Notes: generated from the sequence alone by a model not told the origin. Positions 26,236-34,595 are shown, counted from the stretch's first letter. The stretch is 38,587 nt of DNA from Pseudomonadota bacterium (GCA_027593125.1 JAQCJL010000007.1:1-38587), one strand, 5' to 3'. Numbers and translations: made by a program.

Positions 26236-27387
26236 CTACCCAACAATCAAATCTAGCGAAGACCTTCCCAACCTTTCATTTCCTGTGCTTGTAACCAGAT
26301 AGCTCTCGCCAAGTGTCATAGCGACTCCAGCTTCACTATCCATCAGAATCATATGCATGAAATAGGTCATGCCTTCTTTAAGCACCACCGGATTGCCCGA
26401 ATAAAACATGGGCCAGTCCATCCAATTCGGAGAAAAGGTTGTTCCCATACTGTAACCACAAGCATTCATCCGGGCATGGTTAAACCCATGAGCATCCATA
26501 ACCTTTGCATGGGCGTCAAATACGCCGCCCACTGTTTTGCCAGGGGACAAGGCTTCTTCACACGCTTCTAAAGCTGCCACGCAAGCAGTATGCATCGCTT
26601 TATGTTCATCTCTGGGTTTGCCAATCGGGATAGTGCGCATCATTGCCGCGTGATAATGGCGATACGCTCCTGCCCATTCCAAGGTGAGTTGGTCAGTTTC
26701 TGACAACACGCGCCGACCAGAAAAATAGCGGCAGAGCAACGCATCTGGACCAGAGCCAATAATAAACTCATTTCCTGGGTAATCACCTCCACCTTTGAAA
26801 ATCTCTCCCTGCATGGCGGCTAGGATATGCCCTTCATCCGCGCCAGCATGGGCCAATTCAATAGCCGCATCTAGGGCAAGATCGGCCAGTTCAGCTGCCT
26901 TGCGAGCATAAACAATTTCTTCGTCAGACTTGATCAGCCTAAGAGACGAGATTAATTCAGAATCATCGACTAATGTGGCAAAACCATCTAGCGCTGTGTT
27001 TAGCCGCATAGCTGACCGGCCTGTCATCCCATAGGCCTCATATTCCACCCCAAGGCGCTTACCTTTCAGCCCCATTTCATCTAGCAAATCGCGCAAATCA
27101 TCATGGGGAGTGCTACCATGCTTATCCACCCAGACACGAATATCCGCAATGTTGGAGGTGTTTTGCGCCTGCCGCAAATCTGGGGCGCGCGTGATTAAGG
27201 TCATCTCACCATCTGCACGCACCACCAGACATTGAAAAAACACATAGCCGAAAGTATCGTAGCCTGTGAGCCAATACATGCTTTCCTGACGGAACAAAAG
27301 CATGCCGTCATAATTTGCTTTAGCAATTGCGTTTTTGAGTTCTTGTCGACGGCGAGAAAACTCTTGATCTGAAAAATGAAGTGCCAT
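26236..27387 (-). CDS. M24-fold hydrolase of the creatinase/ectoine-hydrolase type, metal ligands largely lost
   Basis: The 383 residues form a creatinase-type N-terminal domain (about 1-150) and a C-terminal 'pita-bread' M24 domain (about 155-383). In metallo-aminopeptidases the metals are held by Asp, Asp, His, Glu, Glu. By eye the equivalent positions here are Glu237, Ala248, Tyr312, His345 and Glu361, so a two-metal peptidase is unlikely. The GYSMG and MTYFMHMILMD segments resemble ectoine hydrolase (DoeA/EutD) more than aminopeptidase P. Metal-free family members (creatinase, ectoine hydrolase) cut C-N bonds of small compounds. It begins only two bases after the ureohydrolase gene ends, so the two enzymes are probably made together. 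The substrate is unknown; a guanidino or amidine compound is my inference. Confidence 0.85.
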   Translation of the reverse strand: MALHFSDQEFSRRRQELKNAIAKANYDGMLLFRQESMYWLTGYDTFGYVFFQCLVVRADGEMTLITRAPDLRQAQNTSNIADIRVWVDKHGSTPHDDLRDLLDEMGLKGKRLGVEYEAYGMTGRSAMRLNTALDGFATLVDDSELISSLRLIKSDEEIVYARKAAELADLALDAAIELAHAGADEGHILAAMQGEIFKGGGDYPGNEFIIGSGPDALLCRYFSGRRVLSETDQLTLEWAGAYRHYHAAMMRTIPIGKPRDEHKAMHTACVAALEACEEALSPGKTVGGVFDAHAKVMDAHGFNHARMNACGYSMGTTFSPNWMDWPMFYSGNPVVLKEGMTYFMHMILMDSEAGVAMTLGESYLVTSTGNERLGRSSLDLIVG

Positions 27388-27389
27388 TC

Positions 27390-28349
27390 CTATGTTTTCC
27401 TTTTGTGATAGAGAATGCGGCCGATCGCATTAAGCAAAATCTGCGCCGCTAGCGTGGTGGTCGAACCTGTATGATCATAATCTGGTGCGACCTCAACCAA
27501 ATCCATGCCAACAACCGTATTTCGGCGCGCCAGCCCATCCAGCAATTCCAACACCTCATAATAAAGAAAGCCACCATGGCTAGGCGTGCCAGTCCCTGGT
27601 GCAATCGAAGGATCGAAACCGTCAATGTCTATAGTAATGTATACTCGGCCTTCGGGAATTCGCGCCAGCAATGCCTCAACCCCAAGGGCGCGAGCCTGCC
27701 TGACCGAAAGAATATCTGACCCCATTGTCCGCGCATCTTCATACCCATCACGAGCCGTTGAGGAAACATTACGGATCCCGACCTGGGTTAGGCCTGTGAC
27801 ATAGAGTTTTTCAGCAGCACGGCGCATAGGATTGCCATGCCCTGCAGTTACCCCATGGCGGCTGTCAACAAAATCTAAATGAGCGTCAATCTGAACAAGA
27901 TGAAAAGGATCCTGATCACTAAAGGCATTTATCACCGGAATATTGACCGAATGGTCACCGCCTAAGACCACGGGCATTGCCCCTGCCTTTAAGATGGCGC
28001 GGACACCATATTCTATGTTGGCGTGGCTTTGCACGGTATCTGTATGAATGATATCCGCATCACCAATATCAACGATGCGGGTGTTTTGACTTTCTAGATA
28101 GGTGATATCATCTTCATGATCATACGCGCCACTATGACCAAAGGAAAACAACGTTGATGCCTCGCGGATTCCACGTGGGCCGAATCGAGCACCTGCCCTA
28201 AACTGGGTCCCAAAATCAAATGGTGCACCCAAGACAGCAACATCAGCATCAATAGCATCCCAATTTTCAACATAAGGGTATTTGCCAAAACTGCATAAAC
28301 CAACAAATGGCAAATTTAGCCGACCCTTTTCATAACCATGGCCACTCAT
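27390..28349 (-). CDS. Agmatinase-family ureohydrolase (agmatinase or guanidino-acid hydrolase)
   Basis: The enzyme should hydrolyse a guanidino group to urea plus an amine. All manganese motifs of the arginase/agmatinase fold are intact: GGDHSVNIPV, DAHLDFVD and TIDIDGFDPSIAPGTGTP. Length is normal (319 residues from the chosen start). Family members act on agmatine, 4-guanidinobutyrate, 3-guanidinopropionate or related acids, and sequence alone does not separate them. SHGG after the GTGTP loop, where agmatinases often have a Glu, hints at a different side-chain preference. I start it at ATG 28349 because GGAGG (28356-28360) is six bases upstream; the ATG at 28355 touches that site. It lies between an HlyD relic and the M24-fold gene. 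Confidence 0.92.
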   Translation of the reverse strand: MSGHGYEKGRLNLPFVGLCSFGKYPYVENWDAIDADVAVLGAPFDFGTQFRAGARFGPRGIREASTLFSFGHSGAYDHEDDITYLESQNTRIVDIGDADIIHTDTVQSHANIEYGVRAILKAGAMPVVLGGDHSVNIPVINAFSDQDPFHLVQIDAHLDFVDSRHGVTAGHGNPMRRAAEKLYVTGLTQVGIRNVSSTARDGYEDARTMGSDILSVRQARALGVEALLARIPEGRVYITIDIDGFDPSIAPGTGTPSHGGFLYYEVLELLDGLARRNTVVGMDLVEVAPDYDHTGSTTTLAAQILLNAIGRILYHKRKT

Positions 28350-28355
28350 CCACAT

Positions 28356-28360
28356 CCTCC
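28356..28360 (-). promoter_or_regulatory. Shine-Dalgarno that decides the ureohydrolase start
   Basis: GGAGG lies six bases before ATG 28349 and directly abuts the alternative ATG at 28355. Confidence 0.65.
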
Positions 28361-28380
28361 ACCCTTTTGTCTTTGCATAT

Positions 28381-28419
28381 TGAAACAGTCCTTACGCAAA
28401 AAACGCAAGGCCTGTTTCA
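28381..28419. repeat. Hairpin upstream of the ureohydrolase gene
   Basis: TGAAACAG (28381-28388) pairs with CTGTTTCA (28412-28419). After a single mismatch, CCTT pairs with AAGG inside. The 13-base loop contains six A residues on the plus strand (six U in the minus transcript). It could be the old terminator of the degraded secretion gene or a leader structure of the ureohydrolase mRNA. Confidence 0.45.
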
Positions 28420-28440
28420 TGCTTGATAGAAAATATGGGT

Positions 28441-28626
28441 TTATTTTTCTCTGAACACAACGGTCTGTGCGCGTTGGATCGGTGACAAAATATAACCCAG
28501 AACGGTGCGCTTGCCGCCTAAGACATCCACGACCACGGGCATCCCCGGAACAACATCGGGGCGAAGCCCTGATTGCTGAAAGATGGGATCAGGAATTTTA
28601 ATCATGGTCACGATTTTAATTTGCCC
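28441..28626 (-). pseudogene. Relic: C-terminal end of an HlyD-family type I secretion adaptor
   Basis: Reading the minus strand from 28626 to the stop at 28441 gives about 61 open residues with an in-frame TAG directly upstream (28627-28629). The sequence includes PDPIFQQSGLRPDVVPGMPV and GGKRTVLGYILSP, then QRAQTVVFREK. That is the conserved end of HlyD/LapC-type periplasmic adaptors (pGM-x-v-v-D-v-x-x-GkRTvLxYlLxP). A complete adaptor has 400 or more residues, and no adaptor, ABC exporter or upstream part is left here. The remnant ends about 20 bases from the amidinotransferase stop. It is therefore a dead fragment left by deletion or by insertion of the neighbouring gene. Confidence 0.75.
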
Positions 28627-28648
28627 CTATCGCTATCCTGCTTTGGGA

Positions 28649-29782
28649 TTATTGGTTGGGGAAATAATCCTCGCAAGAACCTTCTCTTAGCACATCTGCC
28701 GTACAGCAATGCAAACCGCCGCCAAAGGCATAGGCGTCACGCAAGTCCACCTCAACCACATTGATCCCCAATTTGTCCATTTGCTCTGCTTGATAGACTT
28801 CAGTTTTTTCCACGCAAACGGTTTTGGGGTCTAGCACCAACACATTCATAGACAGCCAGACAGAGGAATAACAAAGAGGCGGCGGTGAATTATGAGCTGG
28901 CTGAGCCGCATCAACAATTTCCCAACCATTTTTTTCAAACATTGCTCTCTGATCATCTGGCAAACGCCGTTGCGGGTTGTTGAGCAAAAGCCCCGGACGA
29001 AGCGGCGTGAATGTCGCATCAATATGGATAGGGTAAGGATCACCCGGAAAGTTCACCGCATGAACCCGGTGGTCAGGAAAATGCCGCTGCAACCAATCAA
29101 TGCCTTTAAGATTCGTGGTAAAGCCGTGCTGAACCACAAGGTCTTTGCCAAACCGCAACACATCTGCAGCATCAAATAATGGCTCTTCTTCTGTGGTGAC
29201 AAAATATTTATCAGCGGTCCATTCTAGCCGCTTCTGCTCACCAATTTTTTCAGACAGATAATCAGGGCGATAATCCTCATCCGTCAGACGCGGTTTTGGT
29301 GCCGCTTCATGACGCATCCCCGGGTCTTCGTTGTAATAGCGTTGCAACAATGGCCGATAGCAAAGATACTCAAACCAACGGCACCGATAGCTCATCGTGG
29401 CTTCCAGCATTTCCTTACCCACGGTCAAAAGCACATCCCGTGGCGGCATACAGCCAAACATCGTTTCTGTTTTCCAGTCCGGTGTTGCGGTAGGTTGATT
29501 AAAATCAAGTGGGGTTGGGCGATCAACAATGACGCCGCGCTTTTCGAGCATCGCGGCAAAATTGTCCAATAACTCATTAGCCCGATCAACAGTTTCTTGT
29601 GGACGCGGCCCGTATTGTCCGCGCATATCCGAATCTTCAGGCACTTTGGCATCAAGCGCTGGTTCTGGCGCCGGAATACAGCACCCATCCGCTCTCCCAA
29701 CGATAACATGCTTTAAGGGGTCCCATTCGTTCCAGCTGGATACAACGGTTTTGGTATTTGCGGCCTCTGGCTGTTTTGCCAT
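28649..29782 (-). CDS. Arginine:glycine-type amidinotransferase
   Basis: The enzyme should move the amidino group of arginine to an amine acceptor, giving a guanidino compound and ornithine. With glycine the product is guanidinoacetate; other acceptors are GABA, lysine or a polyamine. The GATM-type catalytic set is visible. DAADVLRFGKDL holds the Asp, HIDATFTPL the His, and GGGLHCCTADV the nucleophilic Cys359 (numbered from my start). The N-terminal WNEWDPLKHVIVGRADG is also typical. Length is 377 residues, close to the mature mammalian enzyme. I start at ATG 29782 because AAGGAG (29789-29794) is six bases away; an ATG at 29809 lies further upstream. Its partner genes downstream are a ureohydrolase and an M24-fold hydrolase, with a gene relic between. 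Confidence 0.9.
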   Translation of the reverse strand: MAKQPEAANTKTVVSSWNEWDPLKHVIVGRADGCCIPAPEPALDAKVPEDSDMRGQYGPRPQETVDRANELLDNFAAMLEKRGVIVDRPTPLDFNQPTATPDWKTETMFGCMPPRDVLLTVGKEMLEATMSYRCRWFEYLCYRPLLQRYYNEDPGMRHEAAPKPRLTDEDYRPDYLSEKIGEQKRLEWTADKYFVTTEEEPLFDAADVLRFGKDLVVQHGFTTNLKGIDWLQRHFPDHRVHAVNFPGDPYPIHIDATFTPLRPGLLLNNPQRRLPDDQRAMFEKNGWEIVDAAQPAHNSPPPLCYSSVWLSMNVLVLDPKTVCVEKTEVYQAEQMDKLGINVVEVDLRDAYAFGGGLHCCTADVLREGSCEDYFPNQ

Positions 29783-29788
29783 AATGAT

Positions 29789-29794
29789 CTCCTT
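29789..29794 (-). promoter_or_regulatory. Shine-Dalgarno that decides the amidinotransferase start
   Basis: AAGGAG lies six bases before ATG 29782; the upstream ATG at 29809 has no such site. Confidence 0.7.
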
Positions 29795-29920
29795 GCCGTG
29801 ATTTCTCATGCCGGCAAATTACTGCAAAAAAAAATGCGGGGCAATTGCTCATGTTAAGTAAATATTATACAGTTACTTTTATAGTTCTGTCATGACCTCA
29901 TCCTTCACGCGTGATGACAC

Positions 29921-31123
29921 ATGATTGCATATTGGATAAAGAAACGCCTTCGGGACGCGGCAGAAACATCAGGACTAGGCGTCCTTCTACCTAACAAACA
30001 GCCCCTTATCACCCCGGCGAAAGGTCAGGCTACGATTGAGTTCACCTCATGGAAACCCCTAAGGGCAATAGCCTTCAAACCAAGCCTTGCTTTGGGTGAA
30101 GCCTATGCAAATGGCCAGATGATCATTCACGATGGTGATCTTTATGATGCGCTGAAGCCATTGATGCTTTATGCCACCGCCAAGCCAGATATTGGGATGA
30201 GCCAATGGACTGCGCTGTTATCAAAACCTATTATGCTGATGAAAGATGGGCGGTGGAAAACCCAATCGGCTCATAATATTCATGTTCATTATGATCTTGG
30301 AAATGCTTTTTATCGGCTGTTTCTGGATCAAGATATGCAATATTCCTGCGCTTATTTTTCAAATCCAGATATGGCGTCAGACCTCACCGCCGCGCAACAG
30401 GCAAAAAAAGCACATATTATCAAAAAGCTTTGCCTTAATCCCCATAAGGATTCCCCCCAAACGGTGCTAGATATTGGTTGCGGCTGGGGCGGCATGGCAG
30501 AGACTTTAGCCAAAGATCATGGCGCCAAAGTCACTGGCATCACGCTATCCCACCAACAGGTTGCATTAGCAAAACAAAGATTAGCCGGAAGCGATTTGCC
30601 AGTTGAGATTGCCCTTCAAGATTATCGGGATGTCACCGAAACCTATGATCGTATTGTTTCGGTTGGGATGTTTGAACATGTTGGCAGACGGCAATTCCCC
30701 ACATATTTTCAAATCGTGGATCGTTTATTAAATAATGATGGCGTTGCCCTTATTCACACGATTGGCAACACCAAAACCTCACGTGGCCAAAACCCGTTTA
30801 TTAGTAAGTATATTTTCCCCGGTGGCTATATCCCAAAACTGTCAGAAATCATGGCCGCCGTTGAACACACCAACCTGAAAGTCACCGATATTGAGGTTTG
30901 GCATGACCATTACGCCAAAACCCTTCGCCATTGGCGGCAAGGTTTCATGGCGCGGCGTGATGAGGCTTTAACCATGTTTGATGAGAGATTCTGCCGACTG
31001 TGGGAGTTTTATTTGGTGGGATGCGAATTGGCCTTTAGTCATAGCAATTTGGTTGTTTATCAGTTGCAATTGACCCGTTCTAAAGGCGTTGTGCCAATCA
31101 CCCGTGATTATCTGTATTCTTAG
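29921..31123 (+). CDS. cfa: Cyclopropane-fatty-acyl-phospholipid synthase
   Basis: The enzyme adds a methylene from SAM across the double bond of membrane phospholipid acyl chains, usually in stationary phase or under stress. The 400-residue product has the lipid-binding N-terminal domain (about 1-120) and a SAM domain with VLDIGCGWGGMAETLAKDHG followed by GITLSHQQ. The family segments FEHVGRRQFPTYF and HTIGNTK, then FISKYIFPGGYIP, are present. The start at 29921 lacks a clear ribosome site. It is divergent from the amidinotransferase across about 140 bases of AT-rich DNA with TATTATA and TATAGT elements. It converges on the exporter gene. Confidence 0.95.
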   Translation: MIAYWIKKRLRDAAETSGLGVLLPNKQPLITPAKGQATIEFTSWKPLRAIAFKPSLALGEAYANGQMIIHDGDLYDALKPLMLYATAKPDIGMSQWTALLSKPIMLMKDGRWKTQSAHNIHVHYDLGNAFYRLFLDQDMQYSCAYFSNPDMASDLTAAQQAKKAHIIKKLCLNPHKDSPQTVLDIGCGWGGMAETLAKDHGAKVTGITLSHQQVALAKQRLAGSDLPVEIALQDYRDVTETYDRIVSVGMFEHVGRRQFPTYFQIVDRLLNNDGVALIHTIGNTKTSRGQNPFISKYIFPGGYIPKLSEIMAAVEHTNLKVTDIEVWHDHYAKTLRHWRQGFMARRDEALTMFDERFCRLWEFYLVGCELAFSHSNLVVYQLQLTRSKGVVPITRDYLYS

Positions 31124-31143
31124 CGCCTTAGCCCGAAAGCGAA

Positions 31144-32091
31144 TCAGATGTTGCGCGCGGTCATCGCTTTCTGGCGTTTATGCTCACGCATGATGATATA
31201 GCTGTTTGCCATCAGAATAATTGCGGCGCCAAAATAAAACCAAACCGAAGGGCGTTCACCAAAAAACATGGCGCCAGCCAGAACCCCAAATGGAATCGTC
31301 AGAAAATGAACAGGTGCAAGTGCGCTGGCAGGGGCATAAGCATGGCTTGCCGCCATGAGGAATTGCTGAAAACTGGCTAGCACCCCGATGAGGATTAAGA
31401 TCGGCAAATAAGGTAGAACAGCGACCATATCTTCGCCAAGCCACAACACAAGCACCAACGACACGACCATGCCTGTGGCATTGTACCAAAGGGCAGTAGT
31501 AGCCGGAGGATTGCTTTTCCCTAATTGCCGCAACATTAAAAACATAATCGCAGCAAAAAAGGGTGAGGCCAGCGCAAGGGAGATGCCGAACGCCACCCCT
31601 GCATCAGAAAAAGAAGGGGCATTAACTTTTTCCCAAACCAAAACCATCACGCCTAAAAATCCGACAAAAACCGCGCCAATGCGATTCCATCCCACTCGCT
31701 CAGCAATTAAAATGGGCGCCATAATGGTAATAAAAATAGGAAGCGTTTGAAAAAAAGCAGAGGCCAGCGAGATATCAATATAAATCACCGCCCCAAACCA
31801 AGTGAACAGCCCAAGCATGCCTGAAATAATCCGAAATATAAGCGTGTTCCAGTTGCTAATTTTTAGAACATCCGTGCCGCGTTGCCATACCCCATAGATG
31901 AACAACAAAGGCAGGCAAAAAGTATAACGCGCCAACAAAATGGTAAAAAACGGAACCGCATCTTTGATACTTTTCACCATCGATGCCAAGCCCAGAGAAA
32001 GAATAATTTCCAAGGTTAGGCAAAGCATGCCTAGGATCAGGTAAATAGGCCGAATATCATCATCAGGATGACTATGATCAGGGCTGGTCAT
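31144..32091 (-). CDS. EamA-type (DMT superfamily) transporter
   Basis: The 315-residue inner-membrane protein has about ten hydrophobic helices arranged as two EamA repeats (roughly 20-145 and 165-300), the drug/metabolite transporter pattern. Members export amino acids, nucleosides or other metabolites, or import carboxylates. Substrate is not predictable. Both termini are hydrophilic, with a His/Asp-rich start (DHSHPDDD). It overlaps the thymidine kinase gene by 14 bases on the same strand, so the two are co-transcribed. A role in nucleoside traffic is possible but not shown. Confidence 0.9.
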   Translation of the reverse strand: MTSPDHSHPDDDIRPIYLILGMLCLTLEIILSLGLASMVKSIKDAVPFFTILLARYTFCLPLLFIYGVWQRGTDVLKISNWNTLIFRIISGMLGLFTWFGAVIYIDISLASAFFQTLPIFITIMAPILIAERVGWNRIGAVFVGFLGVMVLVWEKVNAPSFSDAGVAFGISLALASPFFAAIMFLMLRQLGKSNPPATTALWYNATGMVVSLVLVLWLGEDMVAVLPYLPILILIGVLASFQQFLMAASHAYAPASALAPVHFLTIPFGVLAGAMFFGERPSVWFYFGAAIILMANSYIIMREHKRQKAMTARNI

Positions 32092-32671
32092 GACGGCCTA
32101 CCGCATGGGATGTCCAGTGATGGCGGCAGAGCGACACATAGAGATCATTGCCGCCAATAGCGATTTGCTCCCCTTCGCTCAAAGGTTTACCATCCGGCCC
32201 AAGCCGCAACACCATGGTGGCTTTGCGCCCGCACCAACAAATAGTTTTAATCTCACGGATATTGTCTGCCAGCGCTAATAAGACTGCGCTCCCAGGGAAA
32301 AGTTCACCTTGAAAATCTGTCCGTAATCCAAAAGTCATCACAGGGATATTGAGATGATCTGCCACCTTAGCCAGTTGCCAGACTTGGTCTCGCGTCAAAA
32401 ACTGCGCCTCATCGACAAGAAGGCAATCAATAGCAGCTGCAGAATGCTCAGTTTCAGTAATAGCATAAAGATCATCCCCAGATGAAAACGGGATCGCGCC
32501 TGATTGAATGCCAATACGTGAACTGATCACCGCGTCACCATAGCGATTATCGATTTTCGCTGTCATCAACAGGGTCCGCATCCCCCGTTCTAGATAGTTA
32601 TGGGATGCTTGCAAAAGTATCGTTGATTTGCCAGCGTTCATGGCCGAATAGTTAAAATACAATTTGGCCAT
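32078..32671 (-). CDS. tdk: Thymidine kinase
   Basis: The enzyme phosphorylates thymidine with ATP for DNA precursor salvage. The 197 residues match the bacterial type II (TK1-like) enzyme. The P-loop is [15 protein letters not shown] near residues 4-18, Walker B is LLVDEAQFL, and a zinc site is indicated by CWCGRK and the C-terminal SLCRHHW. It is the first gene of a two-gene unit with the DMT transporter, which starts inside it, and it follows the aldehyde dehydrogenase stop by about 17 bases on the same strand. Confidence 0.95.
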   Translation of the reverse strand: MAKLYFNYSAMNAGKSTILLQASHNYLERGMRTLLMTAKIDNRYGDAVISSRIGIQSGAIPFSSGDDLYAITETEHSAAAIDCLLVDEAQFLTRDQVWQLAKVADHLNIPVMTFGLRTDFQGELFPGSAVLLALADNIREIKTICWCGRKATMVLRLGPDGKPLSEGEQIAIGGNDLYVSLCRHHWTSHAVGRHDQP

Positions 32672-32688
32672 GAACTGCTACCAGATGC

Positions 32689-34119
32689 TTAGGCGCCACC
32701 ACCAAGGATAGCTTTTACTTCAAGATATTCTTCAAAACCCCATTCAGCTTTTTCACGGCCATTGCCGGAATGCTTATACCCGCCAAAGGGGGCTTCGGAT
32801 CCACCGCCAGTGTAATTGATATGCACCTGACCTGCACGCAATTCGCGAGCATAATCCATCAGCTGATCCATATTTGACTCATCGCCTGACACATAAGCTG
32901 CCAAGCCATAATCGGTATCATTAGCAATGGCAATGGCATCATCACGATCATCATAGGAAAGTACCGAAAGCACAGGGCCAAAGATTTCTTCGCGGGCAAT
33001 GGTCATATCATTATTGACATGACCAAAGATGGTTGGACGAACAAAATAGCCGCGATTAAGGCCATCTGGACGGCCAGTGCCACCCGTCACAAGAGTCGCC
33101 CCTTCATCAATACCTTTTTGAATCAGTCCTTGGACTTTATCAAACTGCATTTCGCTGACCAATGGGCCCATGGTGGTATTTTCGCTAGCAGGATCACCTA
33201 CGACAACGGTTTCTGCTGTTTTCTTGGCAATTTCAAGCGCTTCATCATGGCGAGAAGCAGGAACAATCATGCGAGTTGGCGCATTACAAGACTGGCCTGT
33301 ATTTTCCATAACCCCACGAACACCATTTTCCACAGATGTGGTAAAGCCGCCATCATCAAGAACGATATTCGCAGATTTCCCGCCCAGTTCCTGTGCAACA
33401 CGCTTCACTGTATCAGCAGATGCTTTCGCCACCGCAACACCCCCACGGGTAGAGCCCGTAAAGGACATAAAGGCAATATCCGGATGCGCACTCATAGCCT
33501 CACCAACCACTGGGCCATAGCCATTAACCAGGTTAAATACCCCAGCTGGCACCCCAGCTGCATCGCAGACTTCTGCCACAATCATTGAGGACAAAGGTGC
33601 GATTTCACTTGGCTTTAATACAGCCGTGCATCCTGCCCCAAGACAAGGCGCTAATTTCGCCATGACCTGATTAATAGGCCAATTCCACGGCGTGATCAGC
33701 CCACATACCCCAATCGGTTCATGCCGGATGAGGAAATTGTTATGGCTATATTCAAATTTATGTTCACTCAGAACGCGAATAGCCGTTTTCAAGTGGTTTA
33801 ACCCAACTAGCGCCTGACTGCCTTTAGCCAGATAGGTCGGTGCCCCCATTTCAATCATGATAGCGTGGGCAATATCATCAAAGCGGCGTTTGTATTCTTC
33901 ACGCACCTCTGTCAAAAGATCAACTCGCTCTTTGACGCTAAATCTGGAATAGCTTTCAAAGGCAGTTTTCGCAGCCGCTACTGCTTTATTAACATCGGCC
34001 GCAGAACCAGCACTGATCTGACCAACCGATTCCTCGGTCGCCGGGTTAATCACATCAATCACTTCAGGAGTGGCAGGATCTACCCAAGCGCCATTAATAT
34101 AGAATTGCAAATTGTTCAT
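32689..34119 (-). CDS. NAD(P)+-dependent aldehyde dehydrogenase
   Basis: The 476-residue protein has an intact active site: Glu244 in QELGGKSANIV and Cys278 in NTGQSCNAPTRM, plus the cofactor-fold FTGSTRGG. It should oxidise an aldehyde to the acid. The exact substrate is unknown; SCNAPTR is seen in a broad subgroup of uncertain substrate. In polyamine breakdown an aminobutyraldehyde dehydrogenase would be needed, but this gene lies outside that block, so I do not assign it. It has AAGGTGA before the start and a palindrome (34153-34170) about 35 bases upstream. A carboxymuconolactone-decarboxylase-like gene precedes it on the same strand. Confidence 0.93.
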   Translation of the reverse strand: MNNLQFYINGAWVDPATPEVIDVINPATEESVGQISAGSAADVNKAVAAAKTAFESYSRFSVKERVDLLTEVREEYKRRFDDIAHAIMIEMGAPTYLAKGSQALVGLNHLKTAIRVLSEHKFEYSHNNFLIRHEPIGVCGLITPWNWPINQVMAKLAPCLGAGCTAVLKPSEIAPLSSMIVAEVCDAAGVPAGVFNLVNGYGPVVGEAMSAHPDIAFMSFTGSTRGGVAVAKASADTVKRVAQELGGKSANIVLDDGGFTTSVENGVRGVMENTGQSCNAPTRMIVPASRHDEALEIAKKTAETVVVGDPASENTTMGPLVSEMQFDKVQGLIQKGIDEGATLVTGGTGRPDGLNRGYFVRPTIFGHVNNDMTIAREEIFGPVLSVLSYDDRDDAIAIANDTDYGLAAYVSGDESNMDQLMDYARELRAGQVHINYTGGGSEAPFGGYKHSGNGREKAEWGFEEYLEVKAILGGGA

Positions 34120-34152
34120 AGCATCACCTTATTCTGTTTGCTTATTTTGTCT

Positions 34153-34170
34153 GGGATATCACCATATCCC
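34153..34170. promoter_or_regulatory. Palindrome before the aldehyde dehydrogenase gene
   Basis: GGGATAT-CACC-ATATCCC is a perfect 7-bp inverted repeat between the two minus-strand genes. No T tract follows in either direction, so an operator is more likely than a terminator. Confidence 0.4.
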
Positions 34171-34202
34171 TCAAATATTAAAACCTTAAACCCTAGTAAA
34201 AA

Positions 34203-34595
34203 TTATTCGTCAAAGTCTTCAAGCAGGCCTTTTTCGTCCAATACTTTCCTAGCCGCTCGAAAACATTCCAGCGCCTGGGGCACACCGCAATATATGCCAA
34301 TAACATGAATAATCGCGCGAATTTCAGCCACGCTAACCCCATTGCCAATCGCACCGCGGCAATGCAATTCCCATTCATGCATTTTGCCAAGCGCACCGAT
34401 CATGGCTAAGTTCATCATTGAACGCGTTTTCGGGTCGATGGCCTCATCGCCCCATCCAAAACCCCAACACCACGCGGTCATCGCCTCTTGAAATGGGCGC
34501 ATGAAAGCATCAGCGTTGTCCAAACTTTTTTCCACATATTCCGCACCAAGCGTTTCTTTGCGCTTTGCGACACCAATTGTAAAATTGTCATCCAT
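34203..34595 (-). CDS. Carboxymuconolactone-decarboxylase-like (AhpD-fold) protein
   Basis: The all-helical protein of about 130 residues matches the CMD family. The core is DPKTRSMMNLAMIGALGKMHEWELHCRGAIGNGVSVAEIRAIIHVIGIYCGVPQALE. The AhpD-type CxxC pair is absent. The position has EWELHCRGA, as in true decarboxylase-like members rather than peroxidase partners. Classical members decarboxylate gamma-carboxymuconolactone in aromatic breakdown, but no other aromatic genes are seen. I start it at ATG 34595 because GGAG (34605-34608) is nine bases upstream. Longer readings up to 34661 run through that site. It sits upstream of the aldehyde dehydrogenase, and the pair may act on one small-molecule route. 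Confidence 0.85.
   Translation of the reverse strand: MDDNFTIGVAKRKETLGAEYVEKSLDNADAFMRPFQEAMTAWCWGFGWGDEAIDPKTRSMMNLAMIGALGKMHEWELHCRGAIGNGVSVAEIRAIIHVIGIYCGVPQALECFRAARKVLDEKGLLEDFDE

Noticed and set aside
26236-27387. Ectoine degradation enzyme (DoeA/EutD) as a firm call for the M24-fold gene
   Set aside because: The active-site segments are similar, but none of the other ectoine-degradation genes is nearby and the neighbours handle guanidino groups.
28356-28440. Guanidine riboswitch upstream of the ureohydrolase
   Set aside because: I could not find the conserved ykkC core or the paired ACGR hairpins; only a simple long stem is present.
28441-28626. A functional 55-residue gene starting at the ATG near 28605
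   Set aside because: It is only the tail end of a much larger family and lacks the helical hairpin and lipoyl domains needed for function.
32689-34119. Aminobutyraldehyde dehydrogenase linked to the polyamine block
   Set aside because: It lies outside the block, separated by cfa, an exporter and tdk, and its sequence does not define the substrate.
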